This document shows positions 17,451 through 27,496 of a stretch of DNA of 64,000 bases, one piece after another. Both the position numbers and the translations under genes were made by a program. The notes beneath the pieces were generated by a model. The model searched no databases. It saw only the letters and a program-made list of their open reading frames with translations, and was not told the DNA's origin. Positions within the stretch are counted from its first letter, which is position 1. Every line of letters begins with the position of its first letter. This stretch comes from JAKVAV01 sp047632755 (GTDB lineage Bacteria; Bacteroidota; Bacteroidia; Flavobacteriales_D; Cryomorphaceae). Where the stretch lies: positions 62,001 to 126,000 of the forward strand of contig JBLIDT010000003.1 of NCBI GenBank assembly GCA_047632755.1, read 5' to 3'.

Positions 17451-18407
17451 TTAAGCTTTCCGACTAACAGCCTTCTTAGCCGCTTCAACCACATTAGGCG
17501 TATCAATACCATACTTCGTCATCAGCTCTTCAGGAGTTCCGCTTTCGCCAAAACTGTCATTCACAGCTACGATCTCCATTGGCGCAGGATAGTTTCTAGC
17601 CAATACCGAGGCAATGCTTTCGCCAAGACCACCGAGAACCATATGTTCCTCAGCTGAAACGGCACATCCTGTTTTCATTACCGACTTTAAGACTGCGGCC
17701 ACGTCCAAAGGTTTAATCGTGTGGATATTAATAATCTCAGCGCTTATTCCTTGCTCGGCCAAAATATGTCCAGCCTCGATGGCTTTCCATACCAAATGGC
17801 CTGTTGCGAAGATTGAAACGTCCGTTCCTTCTGAGAGCATTAAGGCTTTACCGATTTGAAAGTTAGGATCTACCTCAGTAAAGTTGGCCACTTTTGGTCT
17901 GCCAAAACGGAGGTAAACAGGGCCTACATGATCGGCTATAGCCAATGTGGCTGCTTTTGTCTGATTGTAATCACACGGATTGATCACCGTCATTCCAGGA
18001 AGCATTTTCATCATTCCCAAGTCTTCTAGAATTTGATGCGTCGCTCCGTCTTCACCCAAAGTCAAACCAGCATGCGAGGCACAGATCTTTACGTTCTTGT
18101 CAGAGTAAGCAATGGATTGACGAATTTGATCGTAAACCCTTCCAGTAGAAAAGTTGGCAAACGTTCCCGTAAATGGGATTTTCCCTCCAATGGTAAGTCC
18201 TGCAGCTACTCCCATCATGTTGGCTTCAGCCACACCACACTGAATGAATCTGTCGGGAAACTCCTTTTGGAAATCGCCCATTTTCAATGAACCCGTCAAG
18301 TCGGCGCAAAGTCCGATGACATTTGGATTTTTTCTTCCCAATTCAACGAGCCCGGCACCAAAGCCACTTCGTGTATCCTGCTTGTTCTGAACGGTAAATT
18401 CTTTCAT
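17451..18407 (-). CDS. Transketolase, C-terminal subunit
   Basis: The pyrimidine-binding plus C-terminal half of a two-subunit transketolase (318 residues); it pairs with the N-terminal half encoded at 19776-20621. Visible features are TRSGFGAGLVELGRKNPNVI, GVAEANMMGVAAGLTIGG (with the catalytic Glu that activates ThDP), and SHAGLTLGEDGATHQ. Its start codon shares one base with the stop of the upstream VWA gene (TAATG at 18405-18409), so translation is probably coupled. Split transketolases are common in Bacteroidota, but here a VWA gene lies between the halves. Confidence 0.93.
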   Translation of the reverse strand: MKEFTVQNKQDTRSGFGAGLVELGRKNPNVIGLCADLTGSLKMGDFQKEFPDRFIQCGVAEANMMGVAAGLTIGGKIPFTGTFANFSTGRVYDQIRQSIAYSDKNVKICASHAGLTLGEDGATHQILEDLGMMKMLPGMTVINPCDYNQTKAATLAIADHVGPVYLRFGRPKVANFTEVDPNFQIGKALMLSEGTDVSIFATGHLVWKAIEAGHILAEQGISAEIINIHTIKPLDVAAVLKSVMKTGCAVSAEEHMVLGGLGESIASVLARNYPAPMEIVAVNDSFGESGTPEELMTKYGIDTPNVVEAAKKAVSRKA

Positions 18408-19771
18408 TAGAGTTTTAAATTGGTAGAAGAGCCCGACGATATGGAAAAAGCTCTTTCGATGGTGTAAATGACTTGTTTGCTATTCTTCGATCGATAGGTC
18501 AATTTGTACTTTCCAGGTTGCAGCTGAAACTGCTGTTGCAAATTCGAATTATCAATATTGGTAACCCATTCCAAATCGCTTCCATTCTCCAAAGAGATAC
18601 TCCCATATCCTGCAGAGGCCAGTGATAGATTTAGTACACCTGGCTCGGCAATAGTAATCGTGGTAGTTCTGTTCTGATTGACTTCTACGTCCGAAATATT
18701 CGTTCGCGGAAGCGTTAATATTTCAAGGTCATAAAAATCAGTCAGTAGCCTCTCTTTAAAATTGGTAGACATTACATGAGCTGTTTCAGGCTCCCCTTTT
18801 TTCCTTACGATGATGGGTACATTCTTAGCCAGATTTCCCTCGACGTTTATGACCAAGTCGCCTTGACCAGCGTCTAGCGCAATGATGTTGTGTTGCCCTG
18901 CTGTGATTTTCACGTTTTCCTTTGTGAGCGTCGGAATGGTGTGCGCTTCAATCCTGTACGTGATGATCGGATCGAGGCTTAAGGTGTCTGGGTTCCCCTT
19001 GTGATTAAGGGTATGGACAAAACCATATTCGAGTGCTTCCGTGCTCTCATTAAATAGGTTAACCGTTAAATTGGACTCAGATGGTTTTCCAAAGTCATCA
19101 ATCAAATTGATTTGTGCGGTCGTGTTATTGAGTGCCTGTGTAACGACGATATCTAGGATTTTTTTAAACGTCTCTTCATTCGTGGCATCGTAGTAATTGC
19201 CGACGCAGCTGAACGTGTCTTTGAACTCATCTTCAAGTCCAACACCAATTACAAAAGGTTTAAGAATAACGCCTCTGCGCTGCAAAGCTTTAGAAATGGC
19301 ACAAGGATCTCCATCACAAGCTTCGATACCGTCGGTAATAAGAATGATAATATTTCGGCATTCGGGACATTCTGGAAAATCACCTGCTGCTTTTTCCAAA
19401 GAGCGGGCGATGGGAGTGGTTCCCTTGCAAGTGATTCGATCTAGGGTCTTTTCGATCAACATACCATTATTGGGGCGGAATGATACCTCAAGTTTGGTGT
19501 CCTCGCAATCTTGTTTTCCCGGTGCGATGGCTACTTGGTGTCCATAAACCCGAAGTCCCATTTCCACATTGGGATTGCCATCCAATTCTCGGACAGATTC
19601 CGAAAGGAGCTTTCTAGCTACCGTAATCTTGCGATCACTTTGCCATGTAGCATTCATGCTGTTGCTCGCGTCAAAAACAAAGAGCAGCCTCGTCAGCTGT
19701 TCATCTTGAGCATTAGACTCAAAAGAAAAACTGAGTAGAAGAATCGCTATGACAAAAAGGATTCGCTTCAT
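18407..19771 (-). CDS. Exported von Willebrand factor A domain protein, inside the transketolase operon
   Basis: From the chosen start (MKRILFVIAILLLSFSFESNAQ) this is a 454-residue exported protein. The N-terminal VWA domain has a complete MIDAS: DASNSMN near residue 16 of the mature protein, the Thr in CKGTTPIARSLEKAA, and ILITDGIEACDGDPC. The remaining 250 residues are beta-rich with no recognised domain. An upstream in-frame ATG (19849) would place 26 extra residues before the signal peptide and overlap the upstream tkt gene, so the start at 19771 is preferred. It begins 4 bases after the N-terminal transketolase gene ends and overlaps the C-terminal gene by one base. Function unknown. 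Confidence 0.88.
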   Translation of the reverse strand: MKRILFVIAILLLSFSFESNAQDEQLTRLLFVFDASNSMNATWQSDRKITVARKLLSESVRELDGNPNVEMGLRVYGHQVAIAPGKQDCEDTKLEVSFRPNNGMLIEKTLDRITCKGTTPIARSLEKAAGDFPECPECRNIIILITDGIEACDGDPCAISKALQRRGVILKPFVIGVGLEDEFKDTFSCVGNYYDATNEETFKKILDIVVTQALNNTTAQINLIDDFGKPSESNLTVNLFNESTEALEYGFVHTLNHKGNPDTLSLDPIITYRIEAHTIPTLTKENVKITAGQHNIIALDAGQGDLVINVEGNLAKNVPIIVRKKGEPETAHVMSTNFKERLLTDFYDLEILTLPRTNISDVEVNQNRTTTITIAEPGVLNLSLASAGYGSISLENGSDLEWVTNIDNSNLQQQFQLQPGKYKLTYRSKNSKQVIYTIERAFSISSGSSTNLKL

Positions 19772-19775
19772 TGGT

Positions 19776-20621
19776 TTAGTAGTCTCCCGCGGTTTCGGGA
19801 AGTTGCGAAAGGGCATTCTTGAGTTGCTCGTCATTTGGTGCAACACCATGCCATTTATGGGATCCCATCATGAAGTCCACTCCAGCGCCCATCTCAGTTT
19901 TCATGACAATCATAACAGGCTTTCCTTTTCCCGTTCTGCCTTGAGCTTCCTTTATAGTGGAGATCACTTCTTCCATTTCGTTACCATTCATTTCAAGCAC
20001 GTCCCATCCAAAAGCGGACCACTTTCCTTTGAGGTCGCCTAAGCTGAGCACATCAGAAACGTCACCATCTATTTGTCTGTTGTTGTAATCGATGGTTGAA
20101 ATGATGTTGTCAATTTTTTTGTGGGCTCCAAACATGGCAGCTTCCCAAATCTGACCTTCTTGCAATTCGCCATCGCCGTGAAGGCTGTATACCAACCTGT
20201 CATCACCATTGAGCTTCTTGGCCATAGCCGCACCTATTGCTACCGAAAGCCCTTGACCCAATGAACCTGAAGCAACACGAATACCAGGCAATCCCTCATG
20301 CGTGGTGGGATGACCTTGAAGACGGGTGTTTAGTTTTCTGAATGAATTCAATTCATCTACTTTGAAAAAACCATTTCGAGCGAGTACGCTATACCAAACT
20401 GGTGAGATGTGACCGTTTGAGAGAAAGAAAAGGTCTTCGCCTTTTCCATCTATCGTAAAATTCTCTGCGTCGTATTTCATGATTTCACCGTACAGAGCCA
20501 CGAAGTAGTCTGTACACCCAAGACTACCACCTGGATGACCTGAATTTACGGCGTGTACCATACGAACGATGTCCCTTCGCACTTGGTTGGCGACGGACTT
20601 AAGATTTTCAATATTGCTCAT
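19776..20621 (-). CDS. Transketolase, N-terminal (ThDP-binding) subunit
   Basis: The first half of a two-subunit transketolase (281 residues), acting in the non-oxidative pentose phosphate pathway. Evidence: VHAVNSGHPGGSLGCTDYF near residue 22, ASGSLGQGLSVAIGAAMA, and the ThDP/Mg motif SLHGDGELQEGQIWEA followed by DYNNRQIDG. The partner half is encoded at 17451-18407, separated by the VWA gene. All three genes are in the same direction with gaps of 4 and -1 bases, so one transcript is likely. Confidence 0.94.
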   Translation of the reverse strand: MSNIENLKSVANQVRRDIVRMVHAVNSGHPGGSLGCTDYFVALYGEIMKYDAENFTIDGKGEDLFFLSNGHISPVWYSVLARNGFFKVDELNSFRKLNTRLQGHPTTHEGLPGIRVASGSLGQGLSVAIGAAMAKKLNGDDRLVYSLHGDGELQEGQIWEAAMFGAHKKIDNIISTIDYNNRQIDGDVSDVLSLGDLKGKWSAFGWDVLEMNGNEMEEVISTIKEAQGRTGKGKPVMIVMKTEMGAGVDFMMGSHKWHGVAPNDEQLKNALSQLPETAGDY

Positions 20622-20824
20622 GGAAAGAGATTAAAAGTGCGCTTTGCCGGCAAAATTAGAATAAAGACCAATTCTAGAGCAGAAATGAGCCATCGACTTA
20701 TGAAGACTCACTGTGCATTTCTAACGAAATATAAACAGACATATGATTTGTTGATAAAATTTTCTTCTACAAGCCCCATTGGATTCAGTAACAGAATATA
20801 TTTATGTCGTTAAATCTTGAGACG

Positions 20825-21463
20825 ATGAGAACGAACATAAAATTACTACTAGTTGGATTTCTGATGAGTACGGCGTTTACTTCATGTAAAACAGCGTCCA
20901 GTCTTTCAGAGGCGAAAGTTTTTCAAAAGAGGAAGTACAACAAGGGTTTCCACGTAAATTATAGAAAAGCTAACCCTAAGGCCGAGACGAAATCTGTAAC
21001 GGTTTTGGCATTTGAGGAATTGGATAGGGACAAACAAATCACATCAGTTGATTCAAAAGAAGTCAAAACGGTTAAAATATCACCAAAGGAGCGCACCTTA
21101 ATAACAGCCTCATCTGAGGGCAACAGCAAAAAATCTGCAAGCGATAAAGTGAATGCTGGTTCGGTAAAATGGACGAAGAACATTGCCTTACCCGTTTTAA
21201 TCAGTGAAATATTCTCGAAGCCGCCTGAAGATTTTGTTGAACAGCCAATGCCAGCAGGTGCGATCATCGGATTTATTTCTGCTATTGTGGGACTCTTTAT
21301 AGCGGGAATTCCTTTGGGAATTTTGGCCATCATTCTTTGTGGTATTGCCATTGGAAAAATAAACCGCAATCCAGGCATGAGAGGAAAGGGTTTGGCTATA
21401 GCGGGAATCGTTATCGGAGTCATTGCCATTTTTGGTGCTCTGATTGTTATTTCCAACATGTAG
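20825..21463 (+). CDS. DUF4190 lipoprotein
   Basis: A 212-residue protein from the start MRTNIKLLLVGFLMSTAFTSC; the lipobox Cys is at residue 21. A basic, Ser/Thr/Lys-rich region follows (about 25-140), then a C-terminal DUF4190 module of two membrane spans joined by a short loop: GAIIGFISAIVGLFIAGI, IGKINRNPGMRGKGLAIAGI, VIGVIAIFGALIVI. DUF4190 is widespread in Bacteroidota with no known function. The upstream in-frame ATG at 20804 would add MSLNLET before the signal peptide and is less likely. Confidence 0.8.
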   Translation: MRTNIKLLLVGFLMSTAFTSCKTASSLSEAKVFQKRKYNKGFHVNYRKANPKAETKSVTVLAFEELDRDKQITSVDSKEVKTVKISPKERTLITASSEGNSKKSASDKVNAGSVKWTKNIALPVLISEIFSKPPEDFVEQPMPAGAIIGFISAIVGLFIAGIPLGILAIILCGIAIGKINRNPGMRGKGLAIAGIVIGVIAIFGALIVISNM

Positions 21464-21495
21464 GAAATTATTTACCCTTTATTCTGAAAATCCTG

Positions 21496-21503
21496 TATTT
21501 TCG
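21496..21503 (+). promoter_or_regulatory. Probable -7 box of ychF
   Basis: TATTTTCG, one base off TAnnTTTG, 18 bases ahead of the ychF ATG. No clear TTG at the -33 position, so this is a weak call. Confidence 0.35.
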
Positions 21504-21520
21504 CGCCTAAATTTCATTTT

Positions 21521-22618
21521 ATGGCTCTTAAGTGCGGAATCGTTGGATTACCCAACGTTGGTAAGTCTACTCTCTTTAATTGTTTGTCTAATGCAAAGGC
21601 TCAATCGGCAAACTTCCCGTTCTGTACAATAGAACCAAACGTAGGTACCATAACGGTTCCTGATGAGCGACTTACCAAGCTCAGTGAACTAGTCAACCCC
21701 GAGAAGATTGTTCCCACGACTATTGAAATCGTCGATATAGCTGGGCTTGTAAAAGGAGCCAGCAAAGGTGAAGGCCTTGGAAATAAATTTTTGGGAAACA
21801 TTCGCGAAACGGATGCCATCATTCACGTTCTCCGCTGTTTTGACGATGACAATATTACCCACGTAGATGGCTCAATTGATCCGGTGCGCGATAAAGAGAT
21901 CATCGATATTGAGCTGCAGCTAAAAGATTTGGAGACGGTTCAGAAAAGAGTAGAAGGTTCTGCGCGCGCTGCCAAGGCGGGCGATAAGGTTGCCCAAAAA
22001 CAGTTGGCTTTATTGGAGCGATATATAACAGCCTTGGAATCCGGGAAATCAGGAAGAACGGTAGAAGTTGATGATAGTGATTTGCCTTTCTCAAAGGAGT
22101 TGCAGTTACTAACCAATAAGCCAATTCTTTACGTATGCAACGTAGATGAAAGTTCAGTTGCCGAAGGGAACGATTACGTAAATCAAGTTCGTGAGGGCGT
22201 GAAAGACGAGTACGCGGAAATCCTAGTTATTGGTGCTGCGATAGAAGCGGATATTGCCGAACTAGAAACCTACGAAGAGCGCCAAGAATTTTTGTCTGAT
22301 TTGGGTCTCAAAGAGCCTGGAGTGAGCAAACTGATCAAAGCTGCTTACGAACTCCTCAATTTAAGAACCTACTTTACCGCAGGAGTTAAAGAAGTAAGAG
22401 CCTGGACAATCAGAGATGGATTCACAGCGCCACAAGCTGCTGGTGTTATTCATTCCGATTTTGAAAAAGGATTCATCCGAGCTGAGGTAATTAAATACAA
22501 CGACTACTTATCTTTTGGTTCTGAATCTGCTGTAAAGGATTCAGGGAAATTAGGAGTTGAAGGAAAGGAGTACATTGTCGAGGATGGCGACATTATGCAC
22601 TTCCGCTTTAACGTTTAA
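21521..22618 (+). CDS. ychF: YchF/OLA1 family redox-regulated ATPase
   Basis: A 365-residue Obg-family P-loop protein that binds ribosomes and prefers ATP to GTP. Evidence: the start MALKCGIVGLPNVGKSTLFN (Walker A), NFPFCTIEPNVG (switch I), DIAGLVKGASKGEGLGNKFL (switch II), a coiled middle section (about residues 130-200) and the C-terminal TGS domain ending GDIMHFRFNV. The motif NVDE takes the place of the NKxD of GTPases, as expected for YchF. The gene is single, with the DUF4190 gene upstream and parE downstream. Confidence 0.97.
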   Translation: MALKCGIVGLPNVGKSTLFNCLSNAKAQSANFPFCTIEPNVGTITVPDERLTKLSELVNPEKIVPTTIEIVDIAGLVKGASKGEGLGNKFLGNIRETDAIIHVLRCFDDDNITHVDGSIDPVRDKEIIDIELQLKDLETVQKRVEGSARAAKAGDKVAQKQLALLERYITALESGKSGRTVEVDDSDLPFSKELQLLTNKPILYVCNVDESSVAEGNDYVNQVREGVKDEYAEILVIGAAIEADIAELETYEERQEFLSDLGLKEPGVSKLIKAAYELLNLRTYFTAGVKEVRAWTIRDGFTAPQAAGVIHSDFEKGFIRAEVIKYNDYLSFGSESAVKDSGKLGVEGKEYIVEDGDIMHFRFNV

Positions 22619-22764
22619 AGGACGATTCTCAGTATTTTCGAGGCTTTCGTGGAAAAGTAGTTGAGATTGTTAATAAAACCCACTCCGAGCTACGTTGAAA
22701 CACGGTATTTTAGAAGGTCGAAATACCCCCTCTTTTCCGACACATAAATCTTTGACCAAATTTC

Positions 22765-24645
22765 ATGGCAGAAACCACTGATTATACTGAAGATGATATT
22801 CGATCGCTGGATTGGAAGGAGCACATACGCCTCCGTCCTGGGATGTACATTGGTAAGCTCGGAAACGGAAGCGCTTACGATGATGGAATATATATTCTGA
22901 TCAAAGAAGTTCTGGACAACTCTATCGACGAATATGTCATGGGGAACGGAAAGAAGATTGACATCACCGTAAAAGACGGCTTTGTCTTAGTCCGCGATTA
23001 CGGTAGAGGTATTCCTCTCGGTAAGTTGGTGGATGTAGTGAGTAAGATCAACACTGGAGCCAAGTACGATAGTAAAGCTTTTAAGAAATCAGTCGGATTG
23101 AACGGAGTGGGTACCAAAGCGGTAAACGCCTTATCCGATTACTTTGAAATCGAATCATACCGCGAAGGAGAAGGCAAGAGAGCAATTTTTGAAAGAGGCG
23201 TACTTATTTCGGAAGAAAGCATCAAGGCGCCAGAGGAAAGAAATGGAACGAGAGTCTATTTCCGCCCAGATGGAGAAGTGTTTAAGCACTTTAAGTTCAA
23301 ATCTGAATACATCGATAGACTCATTTGGAACTACTGTTACCTCAATACAGGGATGAGTATCTGGTTCAATGGCAATCGGTTTCACTCCAAGAATGGTCTG
23401 AAAGATCTGCTGGAAGAGAAATCATCGGATGAGCCGCTGTACCCGATTGTGCACTTGATCGGAGATGACATTGAAGTTGCATTTACACACTCAAGCGCTT
23501 ACGGCGAGGAGTATTACAGCTTCGTAAATGGACAGCACACCACACAGGGTGGAACACACCAAGGTGCTTTTCGCGAGGCTTTTGCTAGAGTAATAAAAGA
23601 TTTCTACGGCAAGAATTACGAACCTACTGATATCCGCTCCAGTGTTTTAGCAGCAGTGGCGGTGAAGGTGATCGAACCAGTTTTCGAATCGCAAACGAAA
23701 ACGAAACTTGGCTCTCACGAAATAGAGCCTGGAGGTAAAAGTATGCGTGCTTTTATCGGCGATTTCCTCAAGGAACAGCTTGACAACTTTTTGCACAAGA
23801 ATCCCGCCGTAGCCGATATCATCGAAAGGAAGATCAAGGCCAATGAAAAGGAACGCAAGGACCTAGCGGGCATTAGAAAGCTCGCTCGTGAAAGAGCGAA
23901 GAAAGCCAACTTACACAACAAGAAATTACGCGATTGCCGCAAGCATTACAACGATCCTAAAAGTGGTGAAAAAGGAAAAGAGACCATGCTCTTTATTACT
24001 GAGGGTGACTCTGCTTCTGGCTCTATCACTAAATCTAGGGATGTCAATACGCAAGCTGTTTTTTCCCTAAAGGGAAAACCACTTAATTGCTATGGACTCA
24101 CGAAAAAGATCGTTTACGAAAACGAGGAATTCAATTTGGTGCAAGCGGCACTCAACATCGAAGACGGACTGGAAGGCCTGCGCTACAATAAAATTGTAAT
24201 CGCAACGGATGCCGATGTGGATGGCATGCACATCCGCTTATTGTTAATGACTTTCTTTCTCCAGTTCTTTCCAGATTTGGTGAAAAACAACCACCTCTAT
24301 ATTTTGCAAACTCCTTTGTTTCGAGTTCGAAATAAAAGAGAAACTATTTACTGTTACTCCGAAGTAGAGCGGGTTAATGCGATTGAAAAAATTGGTAAGA
24401 CTGCCGAGATAACTCGATTCAAAGGTCTTGGAGAGATTTCCCCCGATGAATTCAAAAACTTCATTGGAGACGAAATAAGGCTTGAGCCAGTGGTACTCAA
24501 CAAAGATTCGCAATTGGCAGAACTATTGAGGTTTTATATGGGAAAGAATACCCAAGAAAGACAAGAATTCATCATCGAAAACCTTCGAGTGGAGAAAGAC
24601 GCTATAGAGGTGGAAGGAGAACAAATTGAAGAAGCTAACGCTTAA
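22765..24645 (+). CDS. parE: DNA topoisomerase IV subunit B
   Basis: The ATPase and TOPRIM subunit of topoisomerase IV, which unlinks daughter chromosomes. Evidence: GHKL ATPase motifs (LIKEVLDNSIDEYV, RDYGRGIPLG, GLNGVGTKAVNALS), the TOPRIM domain with TEGDSASGS and DADVDGMHIR, and 626 residues, the ParE rather than the longer GyrB size. parC follows 7 bases later, which fixes the assignment as topo IV. The start is the ATG just after ATAAATCTTTGACCAAATTTC. Confidence 0.95.
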   Translation: MAETTDYTEDDIRSLDWKEHIRLRPGMYIGKLGNGSAYDDGIYILIKEVLDNSIDEYVMGNGKKIDITVKDGFVLVRDYGRGIPLGKLVDVVSKINTGAKYDSKAFKKSVGLNGVGTKAVNALSDYFEIESYREGEGKRAIFERGVLISEESIKAPEERNGTRVYFRPDGEVFKHFKFKSEYIDRLIWNYCYLNTGMSIWFNGNRFHSKNGLKDLLEEKSSDEPLYPIVHLIGDDIEVAFTHSSAYGEEYYSFVNGQHTTQGGTHQGAFREAFARVIKDFYGKNYEPTDIRSSVLAAVAVKVIEPVFESQTKTKLGSHEIEPGGKSMRAFIGDFLKEQLDNFLHKNPAVADIIERKIKANEKERKDLAGIRKLARERAKKANLHNKKLRDCRKHYNDPKSGEKGKETMLFITEGDSASGSITKSRDVNTQAVFSLKGKPLNCYGLTKKIVYENEEFNLVQAALNIEDGLEGLRYNKIVIATDADVDGMHIRLLLMTFFLQFFPDLVKNNHLYILQTPLFRVRNKRETIYCYSEVERVNAIEKIGKTAEITRFKGLGEISPDEFKNFIGDEIRLEPVVLNKDSQLAELLRFYMGKNTQERQEFIIENLRVEKDAIEVEGEQIEEANA

Positions 24646-24652
24646 GTAATAA

Positions 24653-27274
24653 ATGGCTGAAGAAGAAAACGAAGATCTAAACGGTCAAGAGACCGATGGA
24701 ATTGATATCCATACAGACGAGAAAGTAATTCAGGTTAAGGGACTGTACAAAAACTGGTTTTTGGACTATGCCTCTTACGTTATTCTCGAAAGAGCAGTGC
24801 CTGCGGTCAATGACGGTTTGAAACCCGTTCAACGGCGTATCCTCCACTCCATGAAGGATTTGGATGACGGTCGGTACAACAAAGTGGCCAACATCATCGG
24901 GCATACCATGAAGTATCACCCGCATGGGGATGCTTCGATAGGAGATGCCTTGGTTCAGCTTGGACAAAAAGATATTCTCATCGATACCCAAGGAAACTGG
25001 GGAAACACCTTGACGGGCGACGGTTCTGCAGCGCCTAGGTACATTGAGGCTCGACTTTCTAAGTTTGCACTTGAAGTGGTCTTCAATCGCAAGACCACAA
25101 AGTGGGGACTATCTTATGATGGTCGAAACAAAGAGCCTTTTTTCCTTCCGGTAAAGTTCCCTCTGCTTCTTGCTCAAGGAGCGGAAGGTATTGCCGTAGG
25201 ATTGGCCTGTAAGATTCTACCGCACAATTTTAATGAGTTGATTGATGCCAGTATAGGTATTTTACGTGGTAAGAAACCAAATATCCTTCCTGACTTTCCA
25301 AATGGTGGAATGGCTGACTTCACCAACTACAATGATGGATTGCGTGGAGGTAAAGTTCGCATCCGAGCCAAAATGCGGCAGCAGGATAAGAAGACCTTGA
25401 TTATTGATGAAATTCCACATGGAACGACGACTGGATCGCTTATAGAAAGCATCATTAAGGCCAATGACAAAGGGAAAATTAAGATCAAGAAGATAGAGGA
25501 CAATACCTCGGATAAGGCTGAAATAATCGTTCACTTACCTCCCAATATTTCACCTGACAAAACGATTGATGCGCTTTATGCATTCACAGATTGTGAGTTG
25601 AGTATTTCTCCCAACTCCTGTGTTATTGAAAACGAAAAGCCTCGCTTTGTAGGGGTCAATGAAATTCTTCAAATCAATACTGAGTTAACGGTAACATTGC
25701 TCAAGCAGGAGCTTGAAATCCGCAAAATCGAACTCGAAGAATTATGGCATTTTTCATCTTTAGAGAAGATCTTTATTGAAGAGAGGATATACCGCGACAT
25801 CGAAGAAGCAGAAACGTGGGAAGAGGTAATTGGCAATATTGATAAAGGGTTAAAGCCGCATGTCAAACACCTCAAAAGAGCCGTTACCGAAGATGACATT
25901 GTTCGCTTGACGGAAATCAGAATCAAGAGAATCTCGAAATTTGACAGCTTTAAAGCCGACGAAAAAATCTCAGGCATAGAGGGAGAACTTGAAGAGGTTC
26001 AAAATTTCCTAGATAACCTTATAGATTATGCCATTGATTATTACAAAAAGCTTAAGAAGAAATATGGCGCGGGTCGCGAGCGCAAAACAGAAATCAAAAT
26101 TTTTGATAGCATTGAAGCAGCCAAGGTTGTTGTAGCTAACAAAAAATTATACGTCGACCGCGAAGAGGGCTTCATTGGTTACGGTCTTCGCAAAGACGAA
26201 TTCGTGAGTGATTGCTCTGACATTGATGATATTATCATTTTCCGAGACGATGGAGTAATGATGGTCACAAAAGTGGACTCCAAAAAATTTGTGGGCAAGG
26301 ATATTATACACGTTAGCGTTTGGAAGAAGGGAGACATCCGAACCATTTACAATATGGTTTACCAAGACGGTGCTAAGGGTGCCGCCTATGTTAAACGTTT
26401 TGCCGTAAACAGTATTACTCGTGACAAAGAGTATGATCTCACAGCTGGGAATAGTGGGTCTAAGCTTCTTTACTTCACTGCTAATCCCAATGGAGAGGCT
26501 GAGGTAGTGCAAGTCTTGTTGCGACCAAGAGCCAATCTGAGAAAAGCGAAGTTTGATTACGATTTCGCTGATTTAGCCATCAAAAGCCGAAGCGCAAAAG
26601 GGAACACGCTTTCCAAGAACTTGGTTAGAAAAGTCGAAATGAAAGAGGAAGGAGCGAGTACTTTGGCTCCACGTAAAATCTGGTTCGATGATGTGGTCCA
26701 GCGACTTAACCCCGACGGAAGAGGAACCTTTTTGGGATCATTCAAAGGCGACGAGAAGATCCTGACTATCTATCAAAGTGGTTACTACCGCGTGAGTGGT
26801 TATGATTTAAGTACCCGTTTTGAAGAAGACTTGGTGCATATTGAAAAGTACAATCCAGAGATGGTGGTCACCGTGGTTTATTGGGAAGGGGAGAAAGAGC
26901 AGTTCAATGTAAAACGCTTTCATCCTGAGCTTTCGCAAAAACCAGTTGAGTTCATTACAGAGCATGAAGGTTCGAGAATGGAATTTGCCACCACGCATCC
27001 ATCACCAGTTGCAAAAATTCAATTTGACAAGCGCAGTGTGGATCTTGAAGATGAAGAAATTGAGTTGGCCGAGTTTATCTCTGTTAAGGGGGTCTCAGCG
27101 ATGGGCAACAGATTGACCTCAAGTAAGGTAAAGTCCATTGATCGAATCGAATCAGAAATTCCTGAAGAAGAAGTGGAAGAGGCTGAGGAGGTTTCAAACA
27201 TTGAAGAACCCTCAGACGATGAGGATACGGATAAAGGCGAAGGGTCCAACGGAGAGCAGGCTACGCTATTTTAG
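24653..27274 (+). CDS. parC: DNA topoisomerase IV subunit A
   Basis: The DNA-cleaving subunit, 873 residues. The catalytic Tyr is Y130 in GSAAPRYIEARL. The quinolone-pocket segment reads HPHGDASIGDAL, the form usual in Bacteroidota ParC, so the Ala where Escherichia ParC has Ser need not mean acquired resistance. The C-terminal domain lacks a GyrA box. The end is strongly acidic (about 45 residues rich in Glu/Asp, ending GEQATLF), mirroring the acidic tail of GyrA in this genome. It follows parE by 7 bases and is certainly co-transcribed. Confidence 0.95.
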   Translation: MAEEENEDLNGQETDGIDIHTDEKVIQVKGLYKNWFLDYASYVILERAVPAVNDGLKPVQRRILHSMKDLDDGRYNKVANIIGHTMKYHPHGDASIGDALVQLGQKDILIDTQGNWGNTLTGDGSAAPRYIEARLSKFALEVVFNRKTTKWGLSYDGRNKEPFFLPVKFPLLLAQGAEGIAVGLACKILPHNFNELIDASIGILRGKKPNILPDFPNGGMADFTNYNDGLRGGKVRIRAKMRQQDKKTLIIDEIPHGTTTGSLIESIIKANDKGKIKIKKIEDNTSDKAEIIVHLPPNISPDKTIDALYAFTDCELSISPNSCVIENEKPRFVGVNEILQINTELTVTLLKQELEIRKIELEELWHFSSLEKIFIEERIYRDIEEAETWEEVIGNIDKGLKPHVKHLKRAVTEDDIVRLTEIRIKRISKFDSFKADEKISGIEGELEEVQNFLDNLIDYAIDYYKKLKKKYGAGRERKTEIKIFDSIEAAKVVVANKKLYVDREEGFIGYGLRKDEFVSDCSDIDDIIIFRDDGVMMVTKVDSKKFVGKDIIHVSVWKKGDIRTIYNMVYQDGAKGAAYVKRFAVNSITRDKEYDLTAGNSGSKLLYFTANPNGEAEVVQVLLRPRANLRKAKFDYDFADLAIKSRSAKGNTLSKNLVRKVEMKEEGASTLAPRKIWFDDVVQRLNPDGRGTFLGSFKGDEKILTIYQSGYYRVSGYDLSTRFEEDLVHIEKYNPEMVVTVVYWEGEKEQFNVKRFHPELSQKPVEFITEHEGSRMEFATTHPSPVAKIQFDKRSVDLEDEEIELAEFISVKGVSAMGNRLTSSKVKSIDRIESEIPEEEVEEAEEVSNIEEPSDDEDTDKGEGSNGEQATLF

Positions 27275-27496
27275 TCCTCTTGTTCATTCTGATGGCAATC
27301 TGAGAAGTTTTCATAAGGCCACTATTGTTTGTAGTATCGAGCTGTAAACTTTCGGGGAAATATCTTAAGGCCTTGACATCCTGTTATTGGTAGGAAAAAC
27401 CTCGCCAAGGAAAGTTATCGACCTAGCTTGTTCGTAGTGTCTATTGCGCTCATGTAGGATGTCTAATCCAACAAGAGAGCAGTATCTAATTCTTGT

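Noticed and set aside
19772..19849. The upstream ATG of the VWA gene
   Set aside because: It lies inside the N-terminal transketolase gene and would put 26 hydrophilic residues before a good signal peptide.
24932..24960. Ala at the quinolone-resistance position of ParC (HPHGDASIGD) as an acquired resistance mutation
   Set aside because: This is, to my knowledge, the usual form in Bacteroidota ParC, and GyrA keeps Ser82 and Asp86.
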